Counted from the stretch's first letter, positions 17,164 to 26,215 are shown. The stretch is 64,000 nucleotides of DNA from Dictyobacter vulcani (GCF_008974265.1 NZ_BKZW01000002.1:372001-436000); one strand, 5' to 3'. Numbers and translations are program-made. The notes: a model not told the origin generated them from the letters alone.

Positions 17164-17958
17164 ATGAGAACAGTCATTTCCAAAGATGGTACCTCCATCG
17201 CGTTCGATAAGTCAGGCCAGGGACCAGCGCTCATCCTGGTGATTGGTGCGATGGGGACTCGCCTGGATGAAGCAGGGCTTTCGAGAGCCCTGGCACCACA
17301 TTTCACCGTGTTCGCCTACGACCGGCGTGGCCGAGGCGGCAGCGGGGACAGAGCACCTTACGCAGTTAAGCGCGAGGTCGAGGACATCGACGCCTTAATC
17401 GCCGAGGCTGGCGGATCGGCGTGCGTCTTTGGGGGTTCCTCCGGTGCGGTTCTGGCCCTGGAGGCTGCGCGCCTGCTCGGAGACAAGATCGAGAAGCTGG
17501 CGCTGTACGAACCACCGTTCATTGTCGACCAGAGCCGTCCCCCAATCCCGCAGGATTACGTCGAGCATCTCAACGCCCTGATCGCGGCAGATCGCCGGGG
17601 CAAGGCGATTGAGTACTTCCTGATCGATGCGATGCGCGTTCCTGCTGAACTCGTTGCCCAGATGCGAAATGGGCCAATGCGGCCACAGTTAGAGGCGCTG
17701 GCGCATACGCTCCCCTACGACGGCACTATCATGGGAGAGACCATGAGCGGCAATCCCGCGACCCTCAGGAAGTGGGCCTCTGTTACCGTGCCCACACTGG
17801 TCATGGTCGGAGGAGCGAGCCCGGCGTTTTTCCACCACGGAACGCAAACGCTCGTGGGCATCCTGCCCAATGCTCAGCACCGCCTCCTGGCAGGTCAGGA
17901 CCACGGCCCGGCTGACGACGTCCTTGCTCCTGCGTTGAAAGCGTTCTTCCTGAGTTGA
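17164..17958 (+). CDS. Alpha/beta hydrolase
   Basis: This 264-residue single-domain alpha/beta hydrolase has its oxyanion region near IGAMGTR, YDRRGRGGSGD at about 52-62, and the nucleophile elbow GGSSG with Ser92 as probable nucleophile. A C-terminal AGQDHGPADD supplies the likely catalytic His. Such enzymes cleave esters or related bonds in the cytoplasm. The substrate cannot be told. The ATG follows GAGAGGAACC. It stands alone between decayed genes. Confidence 0.85.
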   Translation: MRTVISKDGTSIAFDKSGQGPALILVIGAMGTRLDEAGLSRALAPHFTVFAYDRRGRGGSGDRAPYAVKREVEDIDALIAEAGGSACVFGGSSGAVLALEAARLLGDKIEKLALYEPPFIVDQSRPPIPQDYVEHLNALIAADRRGKAIEYFLIDAMRVPAELVAQMRNGPMRPQLEALAHTLPYDGTIMGETMSGNPATLRKWASVTVPTLVMVGGASPAFFHHGTQTLVGILPNAQHRLLAGQDHGPADDVLAPALKAFFLS

Positions 17959-18010
17959 GCAGCTCCAATGGAGCCCGGCGCCAGTCGTTGCTCACTCATC
18001 CATCAAAACT

Positions 18011-18160
18011 CTAGGCTTGCATGCTCTCCTGTGACGCTGAGGCCAGGCGAAGGAAGGTGGCAAACCCCTCTGGAACGCCGAACAGTGTGATGGTGACCTG
18101 GCCAGTGGCTCGGCTGCGCGCATTGCGAGCCAGACGCGCTTTAACGTCACGACCAGGCAT
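18011..18160 (-). CDS. Hypothetical 49-residue peptide, probable relic
   Basis: The minus strand from the ATG at 18160 reads a basic first half and then GQVTITLFGVPEGFATFLRL before a stop at 18011. The pattern of a strand followed by a helix looks like genuine coding sequence, perhaps the end of a larger enzyme. No family can be named. Confidence 0.3.
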   Translation of the reverse strand: MPGRDVKARLARNARSRATGQVTITLFGVPEGFATFLRLASASQESMQA

Positions 18161-18170
18161 ACTGAAAAAG

Positions 18171-18347
18171 ATGCCTTTTCGCTATCAGCAACGGCCTGAT
18201 GGTTCCTGGTTTTGCCCTCCAGGAGAAGCCTACGCTGCTCAGTTTGGTCTGACCTATCGGCTCTTTTCTTCAGGCGAGATTGATTGGACGTACATTCAGA
18301 ATCTGCGTGAGAAACGGCCAAAAAACAGGATCGATATCCAAAATTAG
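18171..18347 (+). pseudogene. Possible TnsA-like transposition-protein fragment
   Basis: From MPFRYQQRPDGSWFCPPGEA the frame reads 58 residues with FGLTYRLFSSGEIDWTYIQN before running out. The pattern of a globular end followed by LTYR...E.......NL recalls C-terminal parts of TnsA-like endonucleases in Tn7-type or Mu-type elements. This is a by-eye resemblance only. No other part of such an element is nearby. Confidence 0.3.
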
Positions 18348-18458
18348 AACGGAAGAACTCTCATCAAACCATGAGCCAGTAGAAGAAAATAAAAGCCCTT
18401 TTTCAAAAAACAAAAAAAGCCCTGTAGAACGCGCTACATGTAAATTTTGGAAATAAGC

Positions 18459-19098
18459 GGGTCTGGCTCGCTTTTGGTGATGCCGCTCGCCTGATTTTTA
18501 GGGGAGGGGAACGGTTCAGAAATTTCCATTCGTTTTACAAGAAGGATTACAAGGCATGAAGAACTCGCTGGCGTAGCAAGGGGAAGTTCGCCCTGCCGTA
18601 GCCCATCCGTTTAAGGAGCTTGAGTTTGTGAACCTTTCCCTCAACGAGTCCATTGTTCTGAGGCAAGGTGAGACCAGCTTTGACTGCTGCGTTGTCTCGC
18701 TCCACCCCAGCGACAAAACTGCGCAATTCAGGGATCTGACTCGCTTGTGCTTGAGCGAGCCAAGTATCGAGCTTCTCTCCTGTGCGCATGCGCAGCATCT
18801 TTGCAAACTGTTGGACGAGATCGTAAGCTAGGTCCACTTCTTCTGAGAGGTGGCAAAGCTCTTGGAGTTGCTCTTGCTCCTCTTCATCCAGCTCTTCAAG
18901 TCGTCGCAGGAACAGAAAAGTAGCCTGCTTTTCCAGTCCGATAAGTTCCAATCCCTCTGGCAGGGCCAGAGTAGGCTTCACCTCCATCTGTTTCGGACCT
19001 TTCTTCTTCAAGATCCCTTTTCCTCATGAAGAAGCATATGCCGATCAATGGAAGAGCTGCAAGGAAGCGAGCGGCATCACCAAAAGCGAGCCAGACCC
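18459..19098. mobile_element. Internally deleted ISL3-family element
   Basis: The element is bounded by perfect 32-bp terminal inverted repeats (18459-18490 and 19067-19098; outer end GGGTCTGGCTCGC). Inside is only the last third of an ISL3-type transposase. The whole is 640 bp, against about 1.5 kb for intact ISL3 elements. The flanking 8 bases (AAATAAGC and ATTAAACT) do not match, so the original target duplication is lost. It cuts off the N-terminal part of the AraC gene to its right. Confidence 0.85.
18547..19011 (-). pseudogene. ISL3-family transposase, C-terminal fragment
   Basis: The frame encodes the end of an ISL3 transposase: the helical region ending FAKMLRMRTGEKL, the VERDNAAVKAGL stretch, and the last catalytic acidic residue in NNGLVEGKVHKLKLLKR followed by GRANFPLLRQRVL. 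The zinc-finger, HTH and first DDE parts are missing. It cannot be active alone, though the perfect terminal repeats might still be mobilised by a related transposase. Confidence 0.85.
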
Positions 19099-19121
19099 AT
19101 TAAACTGGTGGAATCTGTACA

Positions 19122-19451
19122 ATGACGTTTGTTGACTGGCTGGTACGCAAGCGTTTGCTGGTGTCAGATCCGGTCGTGAAGGCGGTCTTAGCCGGTCATC
19201 CCCAGGATATATCATTGCGCACAGTAAGGCGCCGTTTCCTATTTGCAAACGGATTAACGTTCAAGATGATTTCGCAGATCGAGCGGGCGAAGCAGGCAAC
19301 AACACTTCTGGAACAGGGTGTTTCACTTCTTGATGCAGCATATCAGGCGGGCTATGCCGATCAGTCACATATGACCAGAGCGCTCAAGCACTTCATCGGA
19401 TACACACCTGCTCATATTGCTCGTCTCGGCAGCAAAGGGGAGTTGGGTTAG
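19122..19451 (+). pseudogene. N-terminally truncated AraC family regulator
   Basis: The 109 residues present form the AraC-type DNA-binding region, with RTVRRRFLFANGL as the first HTH part and LLDAAYQAGYADQSHMTRAL as the conserved second helix-turn-helix. The ligand-binding N-terminal domain is missing. An in-frame stop lies just upstream and the ISL3 remnant ends 23 bases before the first ATG. It probably once controlled the RibD-like reductase gene that follows on the same strand. Confidence 0.7.
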
Positions 19452-19588
19452 CTGTCCATTTTGTTCAAGACAGAGCCTTTTGATGAGCTGTATACTCCTC
19501 CCAGTGACCATTGTTTGCGCATCTCAAGCCTCTTTCGAGGGAAGACTTGCGCACAAATGATCAATCAAAAACAGAGGAGAATTGAGCT

Positions 19589-20236
19589 ATGCAAACAAGC
19601 AAAGTGTTTTTCGACATGGTGATGTCTCTGGACGGCTTCACCGCTCCAGAAGGGATGGATCCTGCCCATATGAACGACCCGGAATACAAGCAGTGGTCGA
19701 AAAAATGGATGGGACTCATGCATTATGTGTTTCAGCAGGAATTCTTTCGCGAGAATCTCAAAATTGGCGAAGGTGGCGAGACAGGTCGAGAGAACAGCAT
19801 GCAGGAAAAAACCTTTCAACGTACCAGCGTGAGCATTATGGGAAAGATTATGTTCAGTTGCGGCGAGCCTTCCTGGCCTGAGGAGGCTCCCTTCCATACT
19901 CCCGTCTTTGTCCTGACCAAAGAAGTACGCCAACCGTGGGTGCGCCCCGGTGGCACGACATTCTACTTTGTCAACGACGGTACAGAGAGTGCGCTTCGTC
20001 AAGCGCGAGAGGTTGCTGGCAATGGAAATATCAGAATAGCGGGAGGAGCCAACGTGGTCCAGCAATATCTCAATGCAGGGTTGATTGACGAGTTCACGAT
20101 CCACTATGTACCGGTCCTTTTTGGTCAAGGCACCCCGCTCTTTGCGAACATGAACCCCGATATCAAGGTGAAGATCAGGGAAACGGTCTCGTCTTCTCAA
20201 AACGTTCTTCATGTCACATACGATGTTGAGAAGTAG
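19589..20236 (+). CDS. Dihydrofolate reductase/RibD C-domain family protein
   Basis: This 215-residue protein fits the RibD C-terminal/dihydrofolate reductase-like family. The N-terminal SLDGFTA motif, a glycine-rich RIAGGANVVQQYLNAGLIDE that forms the NADPH pocket, and HYVPVLFGQGTPLF near the end are typical. These are NADPH-dependent reductases of pterin- or riboflavin-like substrates, but many homologues have no known substrate. The gene has an AGAGGAGAATTGAG leader and follows the AraC remnant. A strong hairpin lies downstream. Confidence 0.85.
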   Translation: MQTSKVFFDMVMSLDGFTAPEGMDPAHMNDPEYKQWSKKWMGLMHYVFQQEFFRENLKIGEGGETGRENSMQEKTFQRTSVSIMGKIMFSCGEPSWPEEAPFHTPVFVLTKEVRQPWVRPGGTTFYFVNDGTESALRQAREVAGNGNIRIAGGANVVQQYLNAGLIDEFTIHYVPVLFGQGTPLFANMNPDIKVKIRETVSSSQNVLHVTYDVEK

Positions 20237-20367
20237 GAACAGAAAGAACCATGTCGCGATAACGTCGTTGGCCGTGACACATGCGGGCAAGCAACGAGCT
20301 GGTACACCGCCGAAGTTCCCCTCTAGCTCGTTGCACCCCCCTGGGTCTCACTTTCCCAACGGTTTTG

Positions 20368-20407
20368 ACACTCAGCAGTTTCTTGAGAGAAAGAAACTGC
20401 TGAGTGT
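20368..20407. terminator. Perfect 16-bp stem-loop after RibD-like gene
   Basis: ACACTCAGCAGTTTCT (20368-20383) pairs exactly with 20392-20407 around an 8-base loop. It lies 132 bases after the stop codon of the RibD-like gene. There is no T tract. Confidence 0.55.
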
Positions 20408-20515
20408 TGGACAGGAAAATTCAAAGAAAAGAGATATTACTGACCCTTGCACAAGTTACTAAACCAAGTGGCCTTTCGTGTGATGCCTTGTCGCCGACTT
20501 TCTTCCATTTGACGT

Positions 20516-20947
20516 TTGGACAAAGTACCATTTCACCATGGCAACTCGCCAGATGCCTACCCCAACAGTATCCGTCGGGCGTTCCGCGAGAAAGTCAAAC
20601 CATCAGACAAACGCGGACGCTGCCGCTTGCAGGAGTGGCCAGAGATCGTGATTGGCACAGTCGTCAAGAAAACAGCGAAACATCAGGTGGTCAAGGTCAT
20701 TCGACATATGGCCCCAGGCACCATTGAGCAGGCAGAGGAACTCCTGGCTCTCCCGGCGGGAGGCATCCAACCCAATACGGTGTTTATTGAGCGCTTCAAT
20801 GGGATGATGTGAGAGCGTCTCACCAGTCTAACCCGTCGCTCTCGCCACGCGAATCGTCACCTTGCGGCACTCAAAGCGGGCAATGTGGCTGGTTGGCTGT
20901 ACCTACAATTTCTGTTGGCCACCTGGACTGCTTCGCTGATATGCTAA
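20516..20947 (+). pseudogene. IS1-like transposase remnant
   Basis: This decayed sequence reads PNSIRRAFREKVK, RGRCRLQEWPEIVIG and VFIERFNGMM, then after one in-frame stop ERLTSLTRRSRHANRHLAAL. It parallels residues about 192-300 of the intact IS1-like transposase at 59981-61204 (PHSIERAFRSKIK, RGRCCLEMW, AYIERLNGTMRERL). The N-terminal zinc ribbon and first catalytic Asp are absent. It is therefore a dead relative of that element. Confidence 0.75.
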
Positions 20948-20983
20948 AGGAAGATCCGTTGTCTGCTTTCATTCAAGGAGATT

Positions 20984-21622
20984 ATGATGCCCGCTTTGTC
21001 AACCATTACACTCTTTCTCCTAGCAGCGGTAGGGTTGCTCCTCATTCCTGGTCCTTCCGTCTTGTATATTCTCACCCGCAGTGCGGCTCAGGGAAGGCGA
21101 GCAGGACTGGCCTCAGTCGGAGGAATTGAGCTAGCGAGCCTCACGCATGCAGTGGCAGCGACGCTTGGGCTCTCAGCACTGCTGCTGACCTCAGCCCTCG
21201 CCTTTAGCATTGTGAAATACCTGGGTGCTGCCTACCTGATCTACCTTGGCCTGCGTACGCTGCTTTCGCGGCACGAGAGTTCCCAAACACCAGTACCAGC
21301 GCCCCAGAGCTTCTCCCGGTTGTTTGGTCAAGGATTTCTGGTGCAATTACTCAATCCCAAGACGGCCCTCTTCTTTTACGCTTTCCTCCCCCAGTTTGTC
21401 GATCCCGCCAGAGGAGCAGTGACTGGACAGATTCTCGTCTTTGGCGTGTTGTTCGTACTGCTGGCCTTCTGTACAGATAGTCTCTACGCTCTCCTTGGAT
21501 CGACCGTGGGAAAGGTGCTCACCAGGAATGTGCGCTTCCGACAAGCCCAACGGTATGTGACAGGAGGGGTGTATATCGTGCTTGGCTTGACCGCAGCAGT
21601 CACCGGCTCAGAGAAAAAGTAA
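20984..21622 (+). CDS. LysE/RhtB family amino-acid exporter
   Basis: This 212-residue integral membrane protein has about five to six membrane segments and the family signature near the start: LLIPGPSVLYILTRSAAQGRRAG, where the GP and the R-x-G after helix one are typical. GAAYLIYLGLRTL and LNPKTALFFYAFLPQFV follow and are also conserved. LysE/RhtB proteins export amino acids or their derivatives by proton exchange. The substrate is not predictable. An AAGGAG site precedes the ATG at 20984. It lies between transposon remnants. Confidence 0.9.
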   Translation: MMPALSTITLFLLAAVGLLLIPGPSVLYILTRSAAQGRRAGLASVGGIELASLTHAVAATLGLSALLLTSALAFSIVKYLGAAYLIYLGLRTLLSRHESSQTPVPAPQSFSRLFGQGFLVQLLNPKTALFFYAFLPQFVDPARGAVTGQILVFGVLFVLLAFCTDSLYALLGSTVGKVLTRNVRFRQAQRYVTGGVYIVLGLTAAVTGSEKK

Positions 21623-21717
21623 GCAAGGAGAGACTGAAGCCGAACTGATGGCATTGAGCAGCGTCCTGTCCAGGAGCATGCGCCTGGGCAGAACGTCAAA
21701 ATGGGGAGACAAATGGA

Positions 21718-22498
21718 TCAGGCTTGTACCGGATCATCCTGTTGCAAGCGATGGCGATAGCGGTACGAGTCGCCGACGAATTCAAGAATTCTCCCCTTGT
21801 GAGTGAGCCGATCGAGAAAGGCTGTAGTCATGCGGTCATCGGCAAAAATGGCATTCCAATCACTAAAGCGAAGATTGCTGGTCACGACGATGGAAACTTG
21901 TTCATAGAGATCGCTGATGAGTTGAAAGAGGAGCTGGGCCGCAGCCTTGTCTACGGCCAGAAAACCAAGCTCATCGATGACTAACAAATCCATCCTGCCA
22001 AAACGAGAGAGAAAGCCCGAAAGGGTCAATTTCTTCTGAGCCATTTGCAGGTCATTCATTAAGGCGGCCGCTTTGTAGAAACGAATGTGTTTGCCTTGTC
22101 GGCAAGCCGCGAGAGCGAGGCCAATTGCGAGATGCGTTTTCCCCAATCCCGGATTTCCGACGAGGATGAGGTTTTCCGCACGACTCATGTATCCCCCCCT
22201 GGGCCAGTTCAAGGATGGCGGTTTTGGGAATATTTTCCACGGCGGTAAAATCGTAATCGGCGAGTTCTTTGATGAAAGGAAACCTCGCGCGCCGGATAGC
22301 TGATTCAATGCGTTTGGCATCGCGATCCGCCACTTCTGCCTCACACAAACCCAGCAAAAATTGCTCCGGCGAGAGGCCATTGCGTGCCGCATCTCGCGCA
22401 TAGGCTTGATACAACTGAAGAAATGCCGGAAGATTGAGGGTGCGTAGATGGGATTCCAGGAGCGCCTGGTGATCCTGATTTTGTCCAGAGGGCTGCAT
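21718..22498 (-). pseudogene. istB: IS21 helper ATPase IstB, frameshifted
   Basis: IstB is the AAA+ helper of IS21 transposition. The N-terminal domain is read from 22498 (LLESHLRTLNLPAF) to about 22200. The ATPase core, with Walker A VGNPGLGKTH, Walker B LLVIDELGF and the sensor VVTSNLRF, is read in a different frame down to 21718. The switch falls at a run of seven G on the coding strand (22193-22199). Removing one G restores a continuous protein (AQGGYMSRAENL). A slippage mutation is most likely. Confidence 0.88.
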
Positions 22499-22520
22499 AG
22501 CGGACCATTCCTTTCTTCTT

Positions 22521-23155
22521 CTACCAACGGAGTTTCAACAATTTTTCATAACGTGACAAATCAACTGGCTGGTTGCCAATGGCATCTAAATCGGGGCGAG
22601 AAGTCAGATCCAAGGGCTTGGGTTCCTCTGGCTCTGATGGCAACGCCTCCTTCGCCAATTCATGCAGACAATACAACACGCCATCCAGATGGACGCAGCC
22701 GTAGGAGATGGCGCGTTCAATTGCTTGTTCCATTTGGATAGCGGGAAACCGCTCGTGAAGCATCAACACCCTGACAAATTCTTGTACCCCTTTGCCATCT
22801 GGCCAGCTCTCACGCAGCAAACGTAACATCTGGTGATAGCACGTCGGCCAGTCTTTGCGCCAGCGCTTCAGGGGTTTCACGTAATCGAACGACGCTGGCT
22901 TAGTTTCAATCAAGGGCAGGTAGTGAAGAGGATCAAACACATCCTGTTCCCGCTCATAACAGCGAGGATGGCTCGCGAGCAAAAGCGACTCATCAAAAAT
23001 CTCGATCGTAAAAGGGTACGCTTTCAACGTCACCGTTCGGCGCGCATGTTTGACCGGGACTGAATATCGGTTTGTCTCGTACTGTGCTTGAGAATACGGG
23101 TTGAGCCGAACGGTCACCATATCACAACACTCGTAGTCTGAGGGAGGCAGAGGCA
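22521..23155 (-). pseudogene. istA: IS21 transposase IstA, C-terminal part
   Basis: The sequence from LPLPPSDYECCDMVTVRLNP through YETNRYSVPV, ASHPRCYEREQDVFDPLHY and the helical end HLDGVLYCL matches the C-terminal region of IstA. The HTH and DDE catalytic domain are missing. Upstream in the same open frame the sequence switches at about 23155 to an IS630-type transposase. The single open frame of 298 codons is therefore a chimera. Confidence 0.85.
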
Positions 23156-23417
23156 AAATGTAGAGTTCAAAAACGGCAGTATCTGCAGAGCCTTCAAGAA
23201 GGAACGCCTCTCCCATTCCCAGAAGCGAGAGCGAAGCCAGAAGCGTGATATTGGCTCGTCTATTACGTGGAACTGCACCATACACTCGTTTCCCTTTCGG
23301 CGATCGAGCATATAAGCGGGTTAAGGCAATGTTGGAGCCGCTGAGTGTCGCTAATGAGAGAGCAAATATCGTCACGATTTCCGCTCGTGGTCGTTTTTGA
23401 TCCACTGCGCGAAGCAC
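23156..23417 (-). pseudogene. IS630-family transposase fragment fused to IstA
   Basis: About 80 residues match the central part of IS630-type transposases: ALTRLYARSPKGKRVYGAVP, then RNRRANITLLASLSLLGMGE and a short EGSADTAVFELYI that normally precedes the next catalytic Asp. Both ends are missing. It runs in frame into IstA at 23155, so one IS seems to have recombined into the other. Confidence 0.75.
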
Positions 23418-23531
23418 GCGCTGTCTCAGATCATATGAGTAAGCTTTTATGTTTTTATTATGGCATAAAAGCTCAATCTTTGTGAAGGCCGCTGTAGCAA
23501 GAGAATCTCAGGTATGCTCGCCGATTGCTGC

Positions 23532-24113
23532 TTACTTTTCCTTGAGCATGGCCCACACTCCGGGTAGCGCCAGTTGCTGAAAAATGCTATCCATCTGCTC
23601 TGGTGGATAGGGCATATCAGCCGTGACCCACCACTTGAACAGTGTGAGAAAGGCCCCGGCCAGGTACTCGGAGACCACTGGCAGAGGAATCGGCGGAGAG
23701 CGTCTTTCTGTGCAAAGGGTGCTGAGCGTCGGTTCAATCATGCGGCAAAGCGCCGCCTGTAACGCGTCCAATAAGGGTTTGCCCGCGCTACTACATATCA
23801 GTGCCCGCAGCTGCTGATTCGCAGAAGCATACGCATGCACAAAGAGTTCCAGACTAGGGATGATCCGTTGTCCCTGCGCGGCCTGGGCGATGTGACCAGT
23901 GAGCATCGCCAACTCCTGCTCTACAATATGGTTGAGCACATCCTCTTTATCGAAATAATGGGCATAAAAGGTCGTGCGACCAATCCCCGCCCGATCCAGA
24001 ATATCCTGGACCAGAATCTTCTCATAGGATTTTTCTGTCATAATTTCCGCAAAGGCAGCACTTACCAGGCGCTGAGTGCGTTGGGAACGTCGATCTCTTT
24101 TCTGCTGTTTCAC
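23532..24113 (-). CDS. TetR/AcrR family regulator of the 24-30 kb gene set
   Basis: From the GTG at 24113, preceded by AGAGGTG, the product has 193 residues. It has the TetR helix-turn-helix (YEKILVQDILDRAGIGRTTF, then YAHYFDKEDVL) and a C-terminal helical domain of the TetR_C_8 type. The open frame extends upstream to 24245, but those residues are low-quality. The gene is divergent from a methyltransferase gene. Two dyads with GAGAA/TTCTC half-sites lie between them and a third lies further along the divergent gene set, so it is probably the local repressor. Confidence 0.9.
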   Translation of the reverse strand: MKQQKRDRRSQRTQRLVSAAFAEIMTEKSYEKILVQDILDRAGIGRTTFYAHYFDKEDVLNHIVEQELAMLTGHIAQAAQGQRIIPSLELFVHAYASANQQLRALICSSAGKPLLDALQAALCRMIEPTLSTLCTERRSPPIPLPVVSEYLAGAFLTLFKWWVTADMPYPPEQMDSIFQQLALPGVWAMLKEK

Positions 24114-24161
24114 GGATGTCACCTCTTTTTTTTGTGAACAATCAGGGGCATTTGTTCGGTA

Positions 24162-24230
24162 GAGAACGGTTCTCCTGATGTGTGCTTGGCTCCGAGGGCT
24201 CTTCCTTGTATTCTCCTCTCTAGAGAATAC
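24162..24230. promoter_or_regulatory. Divergent promoter region with two related dyads
   Basis: GAGAAC-G-GTTCTC lies at 24162-24174, and GTATTCTC (24208-24215) faces GAGAATAC (24223-24230) across a 7-base spacer. Both use a GAGAA/TTCTC half-site. They lie between the divergent TetR and methyltransferase genes, where a repressor would control both. A third, similar site is at 26201. Confidence 0.6.
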
Positions 24231-24287
24231 CACATTCGGTAGCAAACACGCTGTTCTTCAAAATGAACAGAGAAAGAAAAGAGATGT

Positions 24288-24884
24288 ATGAAAGACAACT
24301 CCTCCACACTTGATGTGGAACTCTTCGAGCGCTGGGGATCGACGTACGAACGTTCCTGGATGCAGCAACGCCTGTTTGATCCGGTCCACACTGCCGTCTT
24401 ACAGCAAGCAGCCAGCCACTTCCAACCGGCGAATGTGCTGGATATCGGCTGTGGGAGCGGGATGCTCTTGCGGAAAGTCCATGCCTATTGGCCGGAGACA
24501 CACCTTTTGGGGGTCGATCCGGCGCAAAAAATGCTAGAAGTCGCGCGCAAACTTACCCCGGAGGCTCACTTCTACCGGGGTTCTGGTGAGGCATTGCCCC
24601 TGGAGGATGCCTCGGTCGATCTCGCGCTCTCGACCATCTCGTTTCATCACTGGCGCGATCAGGCCGCCGGTGTGCGTGAGGTCGCCCGCGTGTTGCGACC
24701 CGGAGGCTCCTTTCTGCTCGCCGATTTCACTGCCCCAGCCTGGCTTACATGGCTGTATCCACGTGTGCACAGTACGGCGCAGATGCGCGCGCTTTTTGAA
24801 CAGGCGGGTCTGGAGGTACAGGCCCAGCCAGGTCCTGTTGCGCGCTTTGTGCGCATTACCATCGGCACACGCGCCAGCAAATGA
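24288..24884 (+). CDS. Class I SAM-dependent methyltransferase
   Basis: This 198-residue protein has the SAM-binding motif I VLDIGCGSG at 50-58, motif II LGVDPAQKML with the acidic residue, and motif IV/V LALSTISFHHWRD followed by VLRPGGSFLLADF. It fits the UbiE/Methyltransf_11 group that methylates small molecules. It is the first gene after the TetR-controlled promoter. Its stop codon overlaps the next open frame, and the next gene's chosen start is 35 bases downstream, so translation may be coupled. Confidence 0.9.
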   Translation: MKDNSSTLDVELFERWGSTYERSWMQQRLFDPVHTAVLQQAASHFQPANVLDIGCGSGMLLRKVHAYWPETHLLGVDPAQKMLEVARKLTPEAHFYRGSGEALPLEDASVDLALSTISFHHWRDQAAGVREVARVLRPGGSFLLADFTAPAWLTWLYPRVHSTAQMRALFEQAGLEVQAQPGPVARFVRITIGTRASK

Positions 24885-24919
24885 TTGATGCCGAAACATC
24901 GGTAAGGAGGAAAGAGATA

Positions 24920-26125
24920 ATGAAAACCGAAAGTTTGTCCAGTGAGCGGCTGTTACACCTGGGTAGGATCATGGAGGGCTATGTGGAGCGCGGCGAGGTG
25001 CCTGGCATTGTCATGGGCGTTTGCCGACGTGGCGAGATCCATCTCGATGTCGTGGGCAACACGTCGCTCGGTGGTTCTGAGCCGATGCGGCGCGATACGA
25101 TCTTCCGCATTAGTTCAATGAGCAAGCCCATCACAGCGGCAGCGACGATGACGCTGGTAGAAGAAGGCAAAGTGCACCTGGACGATGCGGTGGAGAAGTG
25201 GCTGCCGGAACTGGCTAACCGCAAGGTGCTGGGGCGCATCGACGCGCCGCTTGACGAGACGGTGCCCGCGCAGCGTCCAATCACGGTGCGCGACCTGCTC
25301 ACCTTTACGCTGGGCTTTGGACTCCTGTTGGCGCCAACAGGGGAATATCCAATCCTGAAGGCCGCCAACGAGTCGCAGATCGGGATGAGGCCAGCCGCCA
25401 GCCCCCAGGCAATGCCCGATCCCGATGAGTGGCTTCGCCGTCTGGGCACGCTCCCACTTATGTACCAACCTGGGGAGCGGTGGCTCTACGGGATAGGGTC
25501 CAACGTGTTGGGGGTGCTGATCGCGCGCGTCTCCGGTCAGCCCCTGGAGACGTTCCTGCGCGAACGGCTCTTCGAGCCACTTGGTATGAAAGACACCGGC
25601 TTCAGTGTTCCGGCTGACAAACGAGATCGACTGGCAAGCAGCTACATCCCCAACCCGGCCAGCGGGGCTCTCGAACTCTTTGATAGCGTCCAGGAGAGCC
25701 AGTGGGGCCATCCACCCGCTTTCCCGTCCGGGGCCAGCGGGCTGGTCTCGACGCTTGACGACTACCTGGCCTTCGCTCAGATGATGCTCTCAGAAGGCAG
25801 GCATGGCAGCGAACGCATCCTGTCGCGGCTCTCGATTGAGGCTATGATTACTGACCAGTTGACGCCTGCCCAGAAAGCGGTGTCGAGCCCTCCGCTTCCT
25901 GACTTCTTCGAGACGCATGGCTGGGGCTTCGGGGTTTCTGTGGAGACCCGGCGAGACGATCTTGCCTCGGTTCCAGGCCGCTATGGCTGGGATGGTAGCC
26001 TGGGCACCTCCTGGTTTTGTGACCCCAAAGAGGATTTGATAGGCATTATACTCACCCAGCGCGCCATGGCCCTCGACATCTCTCGCGATTTCAGCACTCT
26101 GGCTTACCAGGCCATCGCTGATTGA
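24920..26125 (+). CDS. Serine hydrolase, class C beta-lactamase family
   Basis: This 401-residue protein belongs to the beta-lactamase/penicillin-binding/esterase EstB family. The nucleophile motif S66-M-S-K69 is clear. Tyr190 in WLYGIGSN serves as the second motif, and HGWGFG near residue 347 replaces the KTG box. There is no signal peptide, so a cytoplasmic esterase or peptidase role is more likely than secreted antibiotic resistance. The ATG at 24920 has a strong AAGGAGG site; the open frame starts 13 codons earlier. Confidence 0.88.
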   Translation: MKTESLSSERLLHLGRIMEGYVERGEVPGIVMGVCRRGEIHLDVVGNTSLGGSEPMRRDTIFRISSMSKPITAAATMTLVEEGKVHLDDAVEKWLPELANRKVLGRIDAPLDETVPAQRPITVRDLLTFTLGFGLLLAPTGEYPILKAANESQIGMRPAASPQAMPDPDEWLRRLGTLPLMYQPGERWLYGIGSNVLGVLIARVSGQPLETFLRERLFEPLGMKDTGFSVPADKRDRLASSYIPNPASGALELFDSVQESQWGHPPAFPSGASGLVSTLDDYLAFAQMMLSEGRHGSERILSRLSIEAMITDQLTPAQKAVSSPPLPDFFETHGWGFGVSVETRRDDLASVPGRYGWDGSLGTSWFCDPKEDLIGIILTQRAMALDISRDFSTLAYQAIAD

Positions 26126-26200
26126 ATGGGAGGAAGCGGTCAGCACACGCTGGCCTTCTTCGGTATCTTCAAATGGGAACAGCGTAGGTACGAGACTTTC

Positions 26201-26215
26201 TAGAGAATGGTTCTA
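26201..26215. promoter_or_regulatory. Third dyad of the GAGAA/TTCTC type
   Basis: TAGAGAATGGTTCTA lies 27 bases before the start of the DUF998 gene. The core AGAATGGTTCT differs by one base from the AGAACGGTTCT core at 24163-24173. It may be an internal operator of the same TetR protein. Confidence 0.5.

Larger units (their letters stand above)
21650..23155 (-). mobile_element. Decayed IS21-family element
   Basis: A minus-strand IS21 element with istB at 21718-22498 and only the C-terminal part of istA at 22521-23155. The N-terminal half of IstA is missing and is replaced by an IS630 fragment. A likely right end lies at about 21665-21715. IstB has a frameshift. The element is inactive as it stands. 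Confidence 0.8.
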
